Of a stretch of DNA of 64,000 nucleotides, positions 1 to 10,334 are shown one piece after another; position 1 is the stretch's first letter; every line of letters begins with the position of its first letter. A model generated the notes under the pieces. The model did not search any database and had not been told where the DNA came from. It was given only the letters and a program-made list of their open reading frames with translations. This DNA comes from Fistulifera solaris (Eukaryota; Bacillariophyta; Bacillariophyceae; Naviculales; Stauroneidaceae), in the NCBI GenBank assembly GCA_030295235.1, contig AP026141.1, positions 558,001-622,000 on the forward strand. Direction: 5' to 3'. A program made the translations under genes and the position numbers.

Positions 1-295
1 GGACTGGAAGTTGAATTGAGTCATTTTTTTCTTGCGATGGACGATTTTTTTAGGTTGGCGTTTGTTTCTGGGTACACTTTATCTGATACAGGAAAATGAG
101 CGGCTTACTCTATGACATTCGATCCAACGATAGTTTAATTAAACAGCAATCCAGCAAAATGTCAACTCATCGCTAACAACTTGTATGATAGCTTGTCAAG
201 ATTGATTTGGGCAGCATTGATTGTAGCGTATGGGAGCTGATTCGTTTCGGTAAATGAGATTGAAGCATTCCGGGACTGGAAGTTGAATTGAGTCA
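1..295 (+). repeat. 23-bp direct repeat at 1-23 and 273-295
   Basis: The 23 bases starting ggactggaagttgaattg are present identically at 1-23 and again at 273-295, 272 bp apart in the same orientation. The first copy touches the window edge, so the repeat may be longer on the left. The segment between is non-coding and AT-rich. A larger tandem repeat or a duplicated insertion footprint are both possible. Confidence 0.8.
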
Positions 296-585
296 CAGCG
301 CTAGAAAATATACTGGCGTACCCGTATTTTTTCTAGCACAGCGAGTCTATTAGGGAAATAGAGAGGAAAGGGCTAGTGATGTAAACTAAATCTAAAGCAA
401 TGAAGCAGAGAAAATTGCTTGTGTTGGATTGTCGAAAATGAATGGCAAATGAACTCTGTAACGTTGACCTGTTCGACGTCAACAGTAATGAAGAAGGAAA
501 GTGGAGTCAAAAATGAAAATCTATAGTTTTCTAACCGTCATGGACTAAGTCATTCGATCATGCAATGTCATGAATCATCTCACTT
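296..585. other. Intergenic, no gene seen
   Basis: I see no coding region or RNA gene here. It is the 3' flank of the minus-strand gene that ends at 586. Confidence 0.5.
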
Positions 586-1247
586 TTACAGTGTAAGTTC
601 CTTCGGGACCTTTAAATTCCACTGTCTTGGGTTTCTTTTTCTTGGCCGGCGGAGCAGCTTTCTTTTGCCCCAAAACGAAAACAAGCCCTTCTTTCCATTC
701 TCATCGACATTATCGTGTTGCGTTCGTTCCCGACTCATACGCACACGTCGGGCTTCGTTCACGGCGCGCGACAAGTCTCTTTGGTAAAGCCGGCATTCAA
801 CAAAATGTATTCACGCACATCCCCACTCAGCATGCCGCGGGATGTCGTTCCGCGATGCTTGGTTTCAAACTCATCGACTGCTACTGCGAGTTCTTTGTGA
901 GATTGCCAGGCAATGGTCACGGGTGGACCCAACAGAGGACACGGATTGTCCCCCAATTCGTACGTGTGGCAGTACACGTGGACCGTCGACCATTGTACGG
1001 TGATTGTGCTTTTGTTGATGGAGGCGTATTGACATTTTAACGATTCTTCTTGACTTGTTCGTTTGAGACAGCCTCGAAAGGATGCAGAAGAACATAAAGA
1101 ACTGGATCGAGAGGAATCCCAGGATTCTGGAACAGTAGTAATGGATTCATCGGAGAAACTTTCTTGTTTGTGTCGTACGTAGACGGTCGCTTTCTGCGGA
1201 GCGAAATCTGTGCTCGCAGATAATTCGTTAATCGTGGAAGTTGTCAT
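586..1247 (-). CDS. Uncharacterised diatom-type GDNP motif protein, one frame change
   Basis: The protein begins MTTSTINELS at 1247. Its middle carries STVHVYCHTYELGDNPC followed by GPPVTIAW, then a VDEFE element and a basic C-terminal helix (SRAVNEARRVRMSRERTQ). From memory, this order (a short beta segment, GDNPxxxxGPPxxxxW, VDxxE, then a basic helix) is common in a large uncharacterised diatom family of about 150-250 residues. The first frame stops at 759, but the next frame from about 777 to 586 carries the expected helix, so one base appears to be missing near 771-780. The last part is strongly basic (KKGLFSFWGKRKLLRRPRKR). Function is unknown; short basic tails of this sort often bind nucleic acid, but that is only a guess. 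The alternative is a recently broken gene copy. Confidence 0.65.
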
Positions 1248-2040
1248 GTTGCAGCTGAAAGATCAAATAATATGGATGCAGTGATAAAATAATAAATGGG
1301 TGTGAAAGTGCAGAATAAAGAAATATTGTGTGAGCCGCAATAATCACGACGACATGGATGAGAATTTTTGAAGTGTCTTGAAAAAGTCGACGTGGTGGAT
1401 CGGAGCAGTTTGCATTTGTATACGCTTTTATGTACCGAAGGATCCAAAATCCAAACTACCCGAACCATGTGCCACGTAATTGATTGTGTAGCTCAAACAG
1501 TACTAGTTGGTCGTGGCGTTCCTCCACGTATGTTCTTTCCGTAATAGGAGGAAAGTGACGTCAGATTTTCTTGTTGCAAAGAGTACAAGAGAAACAGAAG
1601 CAAGGAAATCACAGGACATCCAACATTCAAAACGCCATTTGATTGGCTGATATCTGGAATCAGGCGTCAACTACGACGTAGTTTCTGGATATCATTGCTT
1701 CACTTGCCGCGAAGGGCGAAGGCGCGATGCGAGAAAGTCAATAGTAAGTAATAAGCCACAAGCCACAAGCTAACAAACCGGCGAAAATCATTCATTTCAA
1801 TCAGCACGATGGTGATGAAAAGAGAAAATCAGGCTTTGCTTTCTGCTAACCGAAAAATGGGAGACGACGTACTTGGTAGACGCGAAATAAATCTCGAACT
1901 GAGTCTTGGTGTGTTAGCTATTACGGGGACTAGCAATCACTAGCGAACACTATTAAAATGCTGCTAAGCAACAACTTTCATGGATGTTGCGTTTTCTTTA
2001 ATTTTATATTTCAATCACCATGCGTAAGCTGTTATCATCG
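1248..2040. other. Intergenic, no gene seen
   Basis: This holds the upstream region of the gene starting at 1247 and the 3' flank of the one ending at 2041. A small dyad (aactac-gac-gtagtt) lies at 1669-1683. I see no RNA gene or credible ORF. Confidence 0.5.
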
Positions 2041-3016
2041 TTAATAGTCGCTCAAAACCAAATCATCCAAGCCACTCGGATCCGTTCCTTCTAATTGCGA
2101 CAGCACAAGTTGGACACAAATGCCTGTCAGTATCCCTAGTTTTTGTTTGTGAGGTACCGAGGGAATCCATACCCATAGTAGCATCAGTAAACCCACAAAG
2201 AACCCCATGCAAAATCCCCAAACAAAATCACGATCCGTCCCTACGGAAACGCTCATCCCGCCCCTCCATTCGGGAGCATCCGCTCGATGCGATCCCGTCC
2301 ATTGCATCGTTTCCCCCCATATTTAAGCGAAATTCCGAAGTTGGTCCCTGTGACTGCATCCAAGCCTCCTCTTGCAGCAGCCTTCGCTGAACGAGATCCG
2401 TTTCACCCCGTGCCGCCTCTTCCGCTGCCGCAGGATTGTCTCGAATCCAGCGGTCCACCGATCGACTAAAGTACGCCCGTATGGTTGCCACTTCGGAACG
2501 ACGAAACCCCACCGAATCTCGAAGTCGATCAAAGCCCAAACGGTGTCGTCCTCCTCTTTGTCCTAACTCCAGTCGTTCACTCTCCTCGTCTTCCTCGTCC
2601 TCATTCCTACGCCGGACCGCCCGCCCCGTCGCATCAATCCCGGAACCCCGCAACGCATTTGACGCACACGGCGAAGCCGCGGCCGCTTGTGCCCCCGATT
2701 TGTTCGAAACAACGGCATGTATGACGTGATCGTTCTGAATGTGAAAGTCCTGCAACAATGCTGTATCGGGTGCCAACAGCCGACCCGCCGCAATGAGGCG
2801 AATGTACGGCTCGGGTTTCGTCGGTGTTTCGAGTGCGGACAAGACGGCTTTCTTGACTGTAGCAATCGTATCTTCGACAGAGACATGAACTTCCACATCT
2901 TTTAACGATTTGATGCGCAATCGGATCGAGCGTTTCTGTTTCTCAATGTCATCCTCTTCGAGATCACTCGAATGATTCAGAGGATCGCGTCGCCGTAAGG
3001 TCTGAAAGAACGCCAT
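2041..3016 (-). CDS. Dsc3-like ubiquitin-fold membrane protein (DUF2407), one frame change
   Basis: Residues about 25-105 form a ubiquitin-like domain (SIRLRIKSLKDVEVHV ... GRLLAPDTALLQDF ... VIHAVV). A low-complexity acidic linker follows, then the block GFDRLRDSVGFRRSEVATIR, which matches the DUF2407 C-terminal domain of Dsc3-type proteins. The C-terminal part, in another frame, has two hydrophobic segments (DFVWGFCMGFFVGLLMLLWVW and LGILTGICVQLVL). Dsc3 is part of a Golgi/ER membrane ubiquitin-ligase complex in fungi; the same role in this organism is inferred. The frame changes near a run of six C at about 2315-2320. One more base there would join DUF2407_C to the membrane segments, so a base-call error is likely. 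Start ATG at 3016. Confidence 0.75.
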
Positions 3017-4151
3017 GACTCGAATATTTATACTGCGTTAGCTAAAGAGGAATGGACCTTTATTCATCCACAATCATCATAGGTTAATACCGACCACGCT
3101 GTTTCAGTCGTCCTTCTTGTATTTTCGAAGGTTGGTGTCATCGTATGATGAGCCAGCGCCGGCACAGTCCAGCCAAGAGACAAGATCGCCAACCGCTCAA
3201 CGTATCTACACAAATGTCGATAGTCGTTGCAGAACGAATTCCACAGATGGAGGGACATTTTACCACAATGGTCATTGGTGTAGTTTCGTTCCTAAAACGG
3301 ATGAAAGGCCAGACGTGCGTCAATCGTGTCAAAGATCTAAGATGAGTCCCACGCGAGCTAGGTGGGCATGGTACTCTTCAAATCGAATCGAAATGATGAT
3401 TGTAAGAGTTCCTGACACCATGCTGAAAGAAGGTGTTTGCCGTTGGTAGCCAATGAATGCAAGATGCCCTCAGGTCGAACTAGTCTATCTATAAAAATAC
3501 CGCGATGCGATGAACCCCATGTGCATGTACAAAGACCCGATCAATCACCGGCGTGCTATTTTTGCAGCTCAACAAACTCAGACCCATGGTTGCACAAGGG
3601 GCTTGCTAATTATTGCGTCCAGTGACTTTCCTCTCATCCATCGTCCAGCTTTTTAGCATTTGCTCCAAAGCTTTGATCCACGAGCAGTTTAGAAAAACAA
3701 ACTGGAAGCGACAACCAGCTACAAGTACCAAGATAATTGAGTTGAAAGTACCATTATTTATTCGACATGCCGTTGAAAGTTGAACTGGTAGTAATGGTTG
3801 ATCGGCGAAGAGTTGCAAGTTGAAATATTTGAAAAATAGCTTGTCGTCGTTCGCATTTCGCTGTTCGGGAATACGGTCATAATCACAGTCACGGTCAGGC
3901 ACCCGCTTTCAGTGTAGAATTTCAAGTAGGAGAATGAAAGCGCTTCAAGAATTCTCGAGGGAAGACCGATTAGGACTGTACAGTTTGATGGTGAGGGAAA
4001 TGACCCAGAGACAACGAAGAATAAAAGATGGTAGACGAAGAATACTCAATGGACTTGAATTCGAGTTTCGGCCACTTTTCCTTTGTCATCCGAACATTCC
4101 AAAAGAGAACCTCGACAACATATCCGAATCTTTTATAATGAAGCCGATTCA
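3017..4151. other. Intergenic, about 1.1 kb, no convincing gene
   Basis: Several open frames of 60-110 codons exist on both strands, but they lack ATG starts, domains, or mutual support, and I do not call them. The region includes the divergent promoters of the Dsc3-like gene (minus) and the globin gene (plus). An upstream spliced 5' exon of the globin gene cannot be excluded. Confidence 0.5.
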
Positions 4152-4730
4152 ATGAAACAAAGTTTCACTCAATTATTGCCCTCACAAACTATACCCAGCA
4201 CCCAACGTGAATCATTCACCATTGCAAACGCCATCATGGTACGCGAATTAGGCTACAACACTATCAGCGAAGTCCTCGACTCTTGGGAGGCCCTCCGAAG
4301 GATTGAGAATTACGAAGAGCAAGCCGGTTTACTTCTATTCCGTAGACTGTTTGACAAGTCACCTCGAGCCAAGCTTCTATTTGGTTTCCCTATTGATTTA
4401 GATGTTCATTCCGACACAATCAAGAACTCAAGACGCTTCAAGGCTCACGCTATGTACCTCATTCAAATGATAGACTCTTCGCTGAATATGTTGGGACCCG
4501 ACATTGAACTATTGACCGAAATTATGCATGCATTGGGAGAAAAGCACGCGCGATTCGGGGTTTTGGCAGAAATGTACTCCCAAATGGGAGACGCCTTGAT
4601 TGAAGCCATGACCGTATTGCTCGGCGAAGGCGTGATGAATGAAAAAGTCGTTGAAGCATGGCACGAAACATATGGTGCCTTGTCTGGCGATATGATTGAA
4701 GAACATATTAAATATGATCAAGGCGAATGA
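4152..4730 (+). CDS. Globin-domain protein
   Basis: A protein of 192 residues whose residues about 40-185 read as a single-domain globin. Helix A/B segment VLDSWEALRR, the CD region KLLFGFP with the usual Phe (F77), distal His H99 (FKAHAMYL, position E7), and proximal His H132 (LGEKHARFGV, position F8) are all visible, so heme binding is expected. The C-terminal helices (EAWHETYGALSGDMIEEH) resemble neuroglobin- and flavohemoglobin-like globins rather than truncated ones. It lacks a reductase domain. Likely roles are NO or oxygen handling, which is inference. I chose the ATG at 4152 because the open frame further upstream starts without an ATG. The gene is convergent with the Nudix gene. Confidence 0.85.
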   Translation: MKQSFTQLLPSQTIPSTQRESFTIANAIMVRELGYNTISEVLDSWEALRRIENYEEQAGLLLFRRLFDKSPRAKLLFGFPIDLDVHSDTIKNSRRFKAHAMYLIQMIDSSLNMLGPDIELLTEIMHALGEKHARFGVLAEMYSQMGDALIEAMTVLLGEGVMNEKVVEAWHETYGALSGDMIEEHIKYDQGE

Positions 4731-4911
4731 AAGTCAATGCACCCTAATGCAGGGGTATCATAAGAACCGAAGCATTCGAAAGGAATGCGCTTCAAGTTGT
4801 ACTAGTACCATCTTCATACTTTCATAATAACGATAAAGATAACATCATCGCTGTTTATTGTTAGATGCTGGAACTGCTTATTGATGGAATGTTTTCGGGG
4901 GCATTTTTTGT

Positions 4912-5895
4912 TTATAATTGACTCTGTGGGGGTCGACTGTGATACAATGCATTCGTTCCCCGCCCAAACCCCAGTTCCAATGTATACGGCTGCATCATGT
5001 GACTCAGTTGTGCCTCTTGGATGACCCGATTCATTTCTTGATAGACCGGTGATGACTGCCACCGTTCCTGACGACAATAGTCTTCGACACTCATCCACTG
5101 AATAGCGGCGATTTCGTCGGGACATGCCTCCAACACAATCTCCTTTTCAAGCAATTGCAGCACGCAAACAAAAAATAGATCCGAGTGGGTGCGATACACT
5201 CGTTTGGAGTTATCTTTCAGTTGTGTCGGATGCGCTTGACGAAATTGCAAAATGCCGCGACACGCTGCCGTCAGACCCGTTTCTTCCTTTAACTCGCGTT
5301 CCGCCGCAGCATGAATATCTTCTCCGGCATCCGTCAAACCGGTTGGCATTTTCCACAACGACCAAGCGGCCGCAGGACCCGTCTTTTCTTGCACTACTAA
5401 CATTTTTGAGGAATCGTCGGGATGAAAGACCAAACAACCGACTCCGACTTGATGCGTCGGTCCCGCTGGCAATCGACTGATCGCTGTCGGATCATCGAAC
5501 GATGGCAACCATGCCGATAAAATCAATGTATTTTGTTGGACCAAATGAAACCGAAACCCCGCCGCGACCGCCGAACCCACGTGAGCCGCGTGCGCCTCCG
5601 GAATTTGCAACCAAATGCCTTTGCGGCCTTCGTGTTTCCATTGTTGCAACGAATTTTGTAAGGCCGTGGCAAAATCGTTCATGGACTGATTCAATGAAAT
5701 GGTTACACCATTGTAATGATCGTATTCCAACCATTCTTCGGGAATGGTGGGAGCGCAGTGACTCGTCGTCGTTCGCAACGACGCCGCCAAACAAAGAAGA
5801 CCTGCCGCATTCTTTCTTTGCCGAGACGTCCACGCAGAAATTAGACGAGTGTTTGCAAACGACAACATCATCCAGAAAAGCAGTTTTCGATTCAT
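4912..5895 (-). CDS. Nudix hydrolase, NUDT6-like
   Basis: A 327-residue protein. Residues 1-22 form a hydrophobic leader (MNRKLLFWMMLSFANTRLIS), suggesting entry to the secretory route or an organelle. Residues about 50-135 resemble the N-terminal pre-Nudix domain of NUDT6-type proteins. The Nudix domain spans about 148-290, with the Nudix box at 186-208: G187, then REL-KEETGL, matching GX5EX7REUXEEXGU with all catalytic Glu residues. Nudix enzymes hydrolyse nucleoside diphosphates linked to another moiety; the exact substrate cannot be read from the sequence. The reading frame is intact. Start ATG at 5895, 3' end convergent with the globin gene. Confidence 0.9.
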   Translation of the reverse strand: MNRKLLFWMMLSFANTRLISAWTSRQRKNAAGLLCLAASLRTTTSHCAPTIPEEWLEYDHYNGVTISLNQSMNDFATALQNSLQQWKHEGRKGIWLQIPEAHAAHVGSAVAAGFRFHLVQQNTLILSAWLPSFDDPTAISRLPAGPTHQVGVGCLVFHPDDSSKMLVVQEKTGPAAAWSLWKMPTGLTDAGEDIHAAAERELKEETGLTAACRGILQFRQAHPTQLKDNSKRVYRTHSDLFFVCVLQLLEKEIVLEACPDEIAAIQWMSVEDYCRQERWQSSPVYQEMNRVIQEAQLSHMMQPYTLELGFGRGTNALYHSRPPQSQL

Positions 5896-6378
5896 TTGCT
5901 TCTCATTATAGACGCATTTGTCATTGTTACGTTATTGCTTTGCTGACTGTTTCATTTTTTCGAAGGCGAATAAAAATAAGGGAAAAGGAAAAACGAGTAC
6001 CGCATTGAATATTACTTTTAAAATAAACTAACCGGTACGACCCGTCTGCTCTGTGTGGTCCTCCAGCACGCAGCGAGCACACTACTTGTAAACGGAAGAA
6101 AAAGTAAGCGACGTCCTCTTGTCCCCACTAAGGACGCAAAATTCATGCGTCCTTAGTCCCATCCTATGACACGAAGCTAAGAATTTACATGTTTTAGTTA
6201 AAGTGAGCCTTCACACTCTAGGACACAAATCAATAATATTTAATGATAATGCTAGAGAATGCTCCGATGGCGCACTAACATACAACTGCCTGGCTTTTTT
6301 ATAAATAGGTGAACCAGCTGTATTAGCGGGTCCACCCTCAATACACAACAAAGCTATGAAAACTTGGCTCTTCATTGC
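5896..6378. other. Intergenic between two minus-strand genes
   Basis: It contains the promoter of the Nudix gene and the 3' flank of the plastid-protein gene ending at 6379. Apart from the hairpin at 6127-6157 I see nothing. Confidence 0.5.
6127..6157. repeat. Perfect 12-bp inverted repeat (hairpin)
   Basis: actaaggacgca at 6127-6138 and its exact reverse complement at 6146-6157 are separated by a 7-base loop. It lies downstream of the 6379 gene and upstream of the Nudix gene; it could form a 3' UTR stem in the former's transcript. Confidence 0.75.
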
Positions 6379-7260
6379 TTAGTAGTAGCTCATGCCGTTG
6401 GAATAGCCACTCCATTCACCACTGGTATCGACGACCAAGGGCTCCAATTGCGCCGTCAAGGGGAACTCCATCGTGGCCGTGTTGACAATACGAATCACGT
6501 TTCCACTGCCCGGTGTCTCGATAATCACGTAAAACGGACGTTCCAAGCCGTCTTCCGTGTATACTTCCATGACTTGCTTGTTGTTGTTGGGACCTTGCAA
6601 CAACTCGATGCGGGCATTGAGGGGACGTCCGTCCGTCTTTAAGAGGACAGCGACACTCTGCACCGAAGGATCGAAGGGGTACGTGTGCAGAGCACCACCC
6701 TGAATGGTTCTGGATTGCTCCAAACGAACGGCCGCGAGTGGTTCTCGACTGGGGTCCGCGACGACGTTGGCCGCCAAGGGGAACTCGAGCTGGCCCGTGT
6801 TGTAAATGGCGACAGCGTTGGGTCCTCGGGGAGTCTCAACGTAGGCACAGAACGGACGACGACTTCCGTCTTCAATGTAGACGGCCATCTTTTGGGGAGT
6901 GTTATCGGGACCGTTCCAGAGATCAATGTTCGCATGAAGCGGACGGCCTTCCGTGCGCATCAAAACTTGCACACGCTCGACGTTGGGGTTGTTGAATGAC
7001 CACGTTCGGAGCGAACTTCCCTGAACAATCACGGGTTGTGTCGATTCCCAGATATCACGAGCACGTTCGACATCTCCCGATCGAGGAGACGTGCGCTGCA
7101 TACCGCCGCTGACACCGCGGCCGACACCGACACCCGCGTTGGTTCCAGCGTACGTGTAAAGAGGAGACGCGCGGGTCGGATACGAAGAGGGCTGCACAAC
7201 GAATGCTCCTGTCGCGGGAAGGAAAGCGCAAAGCGCCAAAATGTTGCTGTAGAACTTCAT
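6379..7260 (-). CDS. Plastid-targeted duplicated-domain protein, paralogue 1
   Basis: A 293-residue protein with an intact frame. Residues 1-19 are a signal peptide ending ATGAF, the Phe-at-plus-one motif of diatom plastid presequences, followed by a Ser/Thr-rich transit-like stretch. The mature part is two copies of an approximately 90-residue, probably all-beta module. Module 1 has IVQGSSLRTWSFNNPNVERV, HANIDLWNGPDNTPQK and TGQLEFPL. Module 2 has TIQGGALHTYPFDPSVQSV, NARIELLQGPNNNKQV and TATMEFPL. I do not recognise a named family. Two close paralogues lie at 11493 and 12982, and module 2 is almost identical among them, so it is under strong constraint or recently converted. The repeated GPDN/GPNN-NK loops could bind a ligand, but this is conjecture. 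Confidence 0.9.
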   Translation of the reverse strand: MKFYSNILALCAFLPATGAFVVQPSSYPTRASPLYTYAGTNAGVGVGRGVSGGMQRTSPRSGDVERARDIWESTQPVIVQGSSLRTWSFNNPNVERVQVLMRTEGRPLHANIDLWNGPDNTPQKMAVYIEDGSRRPFCAYVETPRGPNAVAIYNTGQLEFPLAANVVADPSREPLAAVRLEQSRTIQGGALHTYPFDPSVQSVAVLLKTDGRPLNARIELLQGPNNNKQVMEVYTEDGLERPFYVIIETPGSGNVIRIVNTATMEFPLTAQLEPLVVDTSGEWSGYSNGMSYY

Positions 7261-7549
7261 CTTTTGTTAATAAGAACAGTATTAGAAAGACTTTCACTAC
7301 AATAGGAAAGGAATGTGCTTATTTGCAAAGCCAAACAAAAGAGGAGGAGGAAAAAGGAGAGGACGAGCTCTCTGTTCTTTGAAGTGCGTACCCACGAAAT
7401 TGGACAGGGTGTTGCGAGGGTGACGTGGTGTATTGTTGGCGTAGACGACCGTAGGTTTGGGTACGGAACGGTCCGGATAGAAACTGCAGTGAATACGTCA
7501 GCAGCCGAAGGGTGAGCGATAAGGGGTGAATTTCGTACCAATCATCCTG
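7261..7549. other. Promoter-side intergenic
   Basis: Upstream of the plastid-protein gene that starts at 7260. No gene seen. Confidence 0.4.
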
Positions 7550-7968
7550 TTATGTTATCTGAATGTACGTCTGTCGCGTCAACTTGTCTCCACGATTCTC
7601 ACTATCGATTTCACCCCTCCTGTCGGTAAAATCTGCATCGAACACGTCATGCTCGGCATCGCCGACATCATTGTAGGAAAAAGTGTAGTCAAAGAATCTT
7701 GACACTTCCGACATCGACTTCAACGAACCATTAGGAAACACAGCTGCGGGGATACTGACTTCTTTACTGTAACTAAAAGAGTACGCAGTAGCAGATGTTC
7801 CGTTGTTCTTCTTGATTTCCGTCGAACGCACTCGACGATTTTGGCACCGAGGATGACGTTGATGCGGTCATCTCTGGGTCTTTCTAGGGCATAGTGAAAA
7901 GCGTGGTCGAGACACGGATGGACACCATATGTTTCTAGTAACACTGCGACCGGCTTTTTATCGTCCAC
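7550..7968 (-). CDS. Doubtful hypothetical protein with frame change
   Basis: An ATG at 7968 opens MDDKKPVAVLLETYGVHPCL and runs about 50 residues in one frame; the neighbouring frame then continues with KNNGTSATAYSFSYSKEVSI to a stop at 7550. The change would lie near 7810-7830. Nothing in either part matches a domain I know. Composition is protein-like (acidic C-terminal half), but chance is a real alternative. Confidence 0.25.
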
Positions 7969-8116
7969 CGCAGCAACAGCACATCAAACATCAACAACAA
8001 CAAACAAATAAATATGTAGTATTCCATCCAATGAAAGGGATATGTAACGATCTATTTATCTACGCAAATATTCAACTCGCTAAATTAATAATCGATAAGA
8101 CGCATTCAAGAATACA

Positions 8117-9769
8117 ATGTCACGGCATCGCAATGTAAAGCACATGGTCGACGATTACTACGACGAAGAAGACGATGATTATTATTACGATGACAATTAT
8201 GATGATTACGACGACTCGTATGTGGCTCCGAAAGCCAAGCCAAAAGCAATGAACACGCCAATAAATAATAAACAAGTCGCGAAGCCGCAACAACCAAACA
8301 AGCCGATCATCAAGCCACCACAAGTTACGACTAAACCAAAATCCGAACCCCAGTCTCTAACAGCTACGTCTCCATCATTTACTGTTCATTCAACTTCGAC
8401 AAATTCCCACACATCTGCACCATCACCCCCGGTACCCGAAATTTTGATTCGCGAACAGAATTCTCACAATACACCCCTTACGGTCGTCATTTTGGGACAT
8501 GTCGATGCTGGCAAATCATCCGTCACGGGCCATTTACTCTATCACCATCCTTCCAATAACATTAAGCGAAACAATAACAAACAAACGCCACAATACGCTT
8601 GGCTCCTCGATGAAGATGAAGAAGAACGAGCGCATGGAGTGACGATGGACATTGCCACCAAGTCATTGCGGACCGCGTCGGGGCGATTGCTCGTGTTGCA
8701 GGATGCCCCAGGACATGCGGATTACGTCCCGGCCGCCATTACCGGGACGGCACTCGCCGATGCTGCTCTTTTGACGGTGGATGTCACCGACTTTGCCACG
8801 GCGTTTCAGGCCGGTCAATTGCGGGAACATGCGTTATTGGCGCGGGGGTTGGGAGTGTCCAGTCTGTTACTTGTTTTGAATAAAATGGATTTGATCGATT
8901 GGCGGCAAGATATTTTTGTGGATGTTCAACAGCAGCTGGTGGAGTTTTTGATTTCACCGCAATGTGGATTTGCGGCCTCGAAAGTACGATGTGTTCCGGT
9001 ATCGGCGGTGAATGGAGAGAACATATACACGCCAATGAAAGATAGCTGGTATACCGGACCAACGCTGTGGGAGGCGCTCGATCGGTTTGATTCCACACCA
9101 CAATATCGCAAATTACTGGAAAAGCCTTCCCGATTGCTTATTTCGGATGTTGTGGCGAGCACGGGAAGCGGAGTGTCGGTGCGGGCCAAAGTACTACAAG
9201 GATGGGTACAAACCAATGAAACTGTTGTGGTGTGGCCGTATGGCGATGAGACCAAATTGACAAAACTTCAGCGCTTCGATGTGGAGAGTATTGACAAGGA
9301 GCGATCTCAATACGCATCCGCCGGTGAATTAATTGACGCAGTATTAACGGGTGTTGATGCCATGCGGATATCTCCGGGTCAAATACTGACAAGGCCCAAC
9401 CAACGCCCTCCTCTGGCGAAAAAATGCCAAGCAACTATCATTGTGCTATCCAAACAGCAAAACAATAACGTTATTATTCGAGGTGCTCAAGTTACCTTTC
9501 ACATGCATTCACTGGACATTCCCTGCCACATTTCCAAATTGCATTGCACCTTCAAACCCGGTGGGAGTGTCCTGCACGAATATCCACGGGCCCTGGCAGC
9601 CCACGGAACCTCGAACGTCATTGCCTTGGTGGGATTGACACTCCAAGTACCCATTTGCATGCAAACATTTGCCGATTGTCGACCTTTGGGTCGGTTTGTC
9701 TTACGTCGCGCCGGTGATACGATCGCGGTGGGGCGGATCGAGATGGTGTTGGAAGATTCTAGAGACTAG
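8117..9769 (+). CDS. HBS1: HBS1-like ribosome-rescue GTPase
   Basis: A 550-residue translational GTPase. The N-terminus MSRHRNVKHM followed by a run of Asp/Tyr matches the HBS1 N-terminal domain (human HBS1L begins MARHRNV). After a Pro/Ser/Thr-rich linker the G domain shows G1 GHVDAGKSS at 127-135, G2 AHGVT at 172-176, G3 DAPGH at 196-200 and G4 NKMD at 255-258; domains 2 and 3 follow as in EF1A/eRF3. HBS1 delivers Pelota/Dom34 to stalled ribosomes in no-go and non-stop mRNA decay. The N-terminus separates it from EF1A and eRF3. Frame intact. Domain 2/3 seems slightly shorter than in animals. Confidence 0.92.
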   Translation: MSRHRNVKHMVDDYYDEEDDDYYYDDNYDDYDDSYVAPKAKPKAMNTPINNKQVAKPQQPNKPIIKPPQVTTKPKSEPQSLTATSPSFTVHSTSTNSHTSAPSPPVPEILIREQNSHNTPLTVVILGHVDAGKSSVTGHLLYHHPSNNIKRNNNKQTPQYAWLLDEDEEERAHGVTMDIATKSLRTASGRLLVLQDAPGHADYVPAAITGTALADAALLTVDVTDFATAFQAGQLREHALLARGLGVSSLLLVLNKMDLIDWRQDIFVDVQQQLVEFLISPQCGFAASKVRCVPVSAVNGENIYTPMKDSWYTGPTLWEALDRFDSTPQYRKLLEKPSRLLISDVVASTGSGVSVRAKVLQGWVQTNETVVVWPYGDETKLTKLQRFDVESIDKERSQYASAGELIDAVLTGVDAMRISPGQILTRPNQRPPLAKKCQATIIVLSKQQNNNVIIRGAQVTFHMHSLDIPCHISKLHCTFKPGGSVLHEYPRALAAHGTSNVIALVGLTLQVPICMQTFADCRPLGRFVLRRAGDTIAVGRIEMVLEDSRD

Positions 9770-10334
9770 CTATAGATAGAATGCTGTTCTGAACAAGACC
9801 TTGCCGCTTCTTCATTTTTTTGGTAGTCTAGTCGACGAGCTTAACCGGTTAGTCAAAATACTAATCTAAGCAGTCGCTCCGACCTTAAATAATCACAAAT
9901 AATGGAGTCGCCTAATACGTACTTATGGCTTATGGTGTCCTCGGAATGGCCACCTAAATCTAACGAATACGTTGGCCACACTATCGAAACAGTTGAGATG
10001 CTTTCCGTTCGCGTATTCCGCATTGCTCGGCTCTGTATTTATTGGTTCTCGTTGATGCTCATTGGTTCATTCACGGGTTTGGGACTATAGTTTAAATTGT
10101 ACTGAAAAGACCTTGCTTCTTATGGACCCCGACAAAATGCCGACACATGCCAACAAAGATTTTTTTGCAGAATGCGCGATAGGAGGCGGGAGAAAATGGG
10201 CTCACGCGCCTCATTCATGTGCGAGTTGCCGTCAAAATACTTCTCATTCATGGCCTCTCATCTTTGTTACTAACTACATTTATTCCAATTAGCGTCTTTC
10301 TCGTTGCCGATATTACGACAAACATCTTGCGAAA
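9770..10334. other. Intergenic, no gene seen
   Basis: Between HBS1 and the hypothetical gene at 10335. A 62-codon ATG frame at 9902 has no supporting feature and is not called. Confidence 0.5.

Noticed and set aside
3117-3449. 110-codon plus-strand open frame
   Set aside because: Starts with TTG, no domain, and overlaps several other equally long frames.
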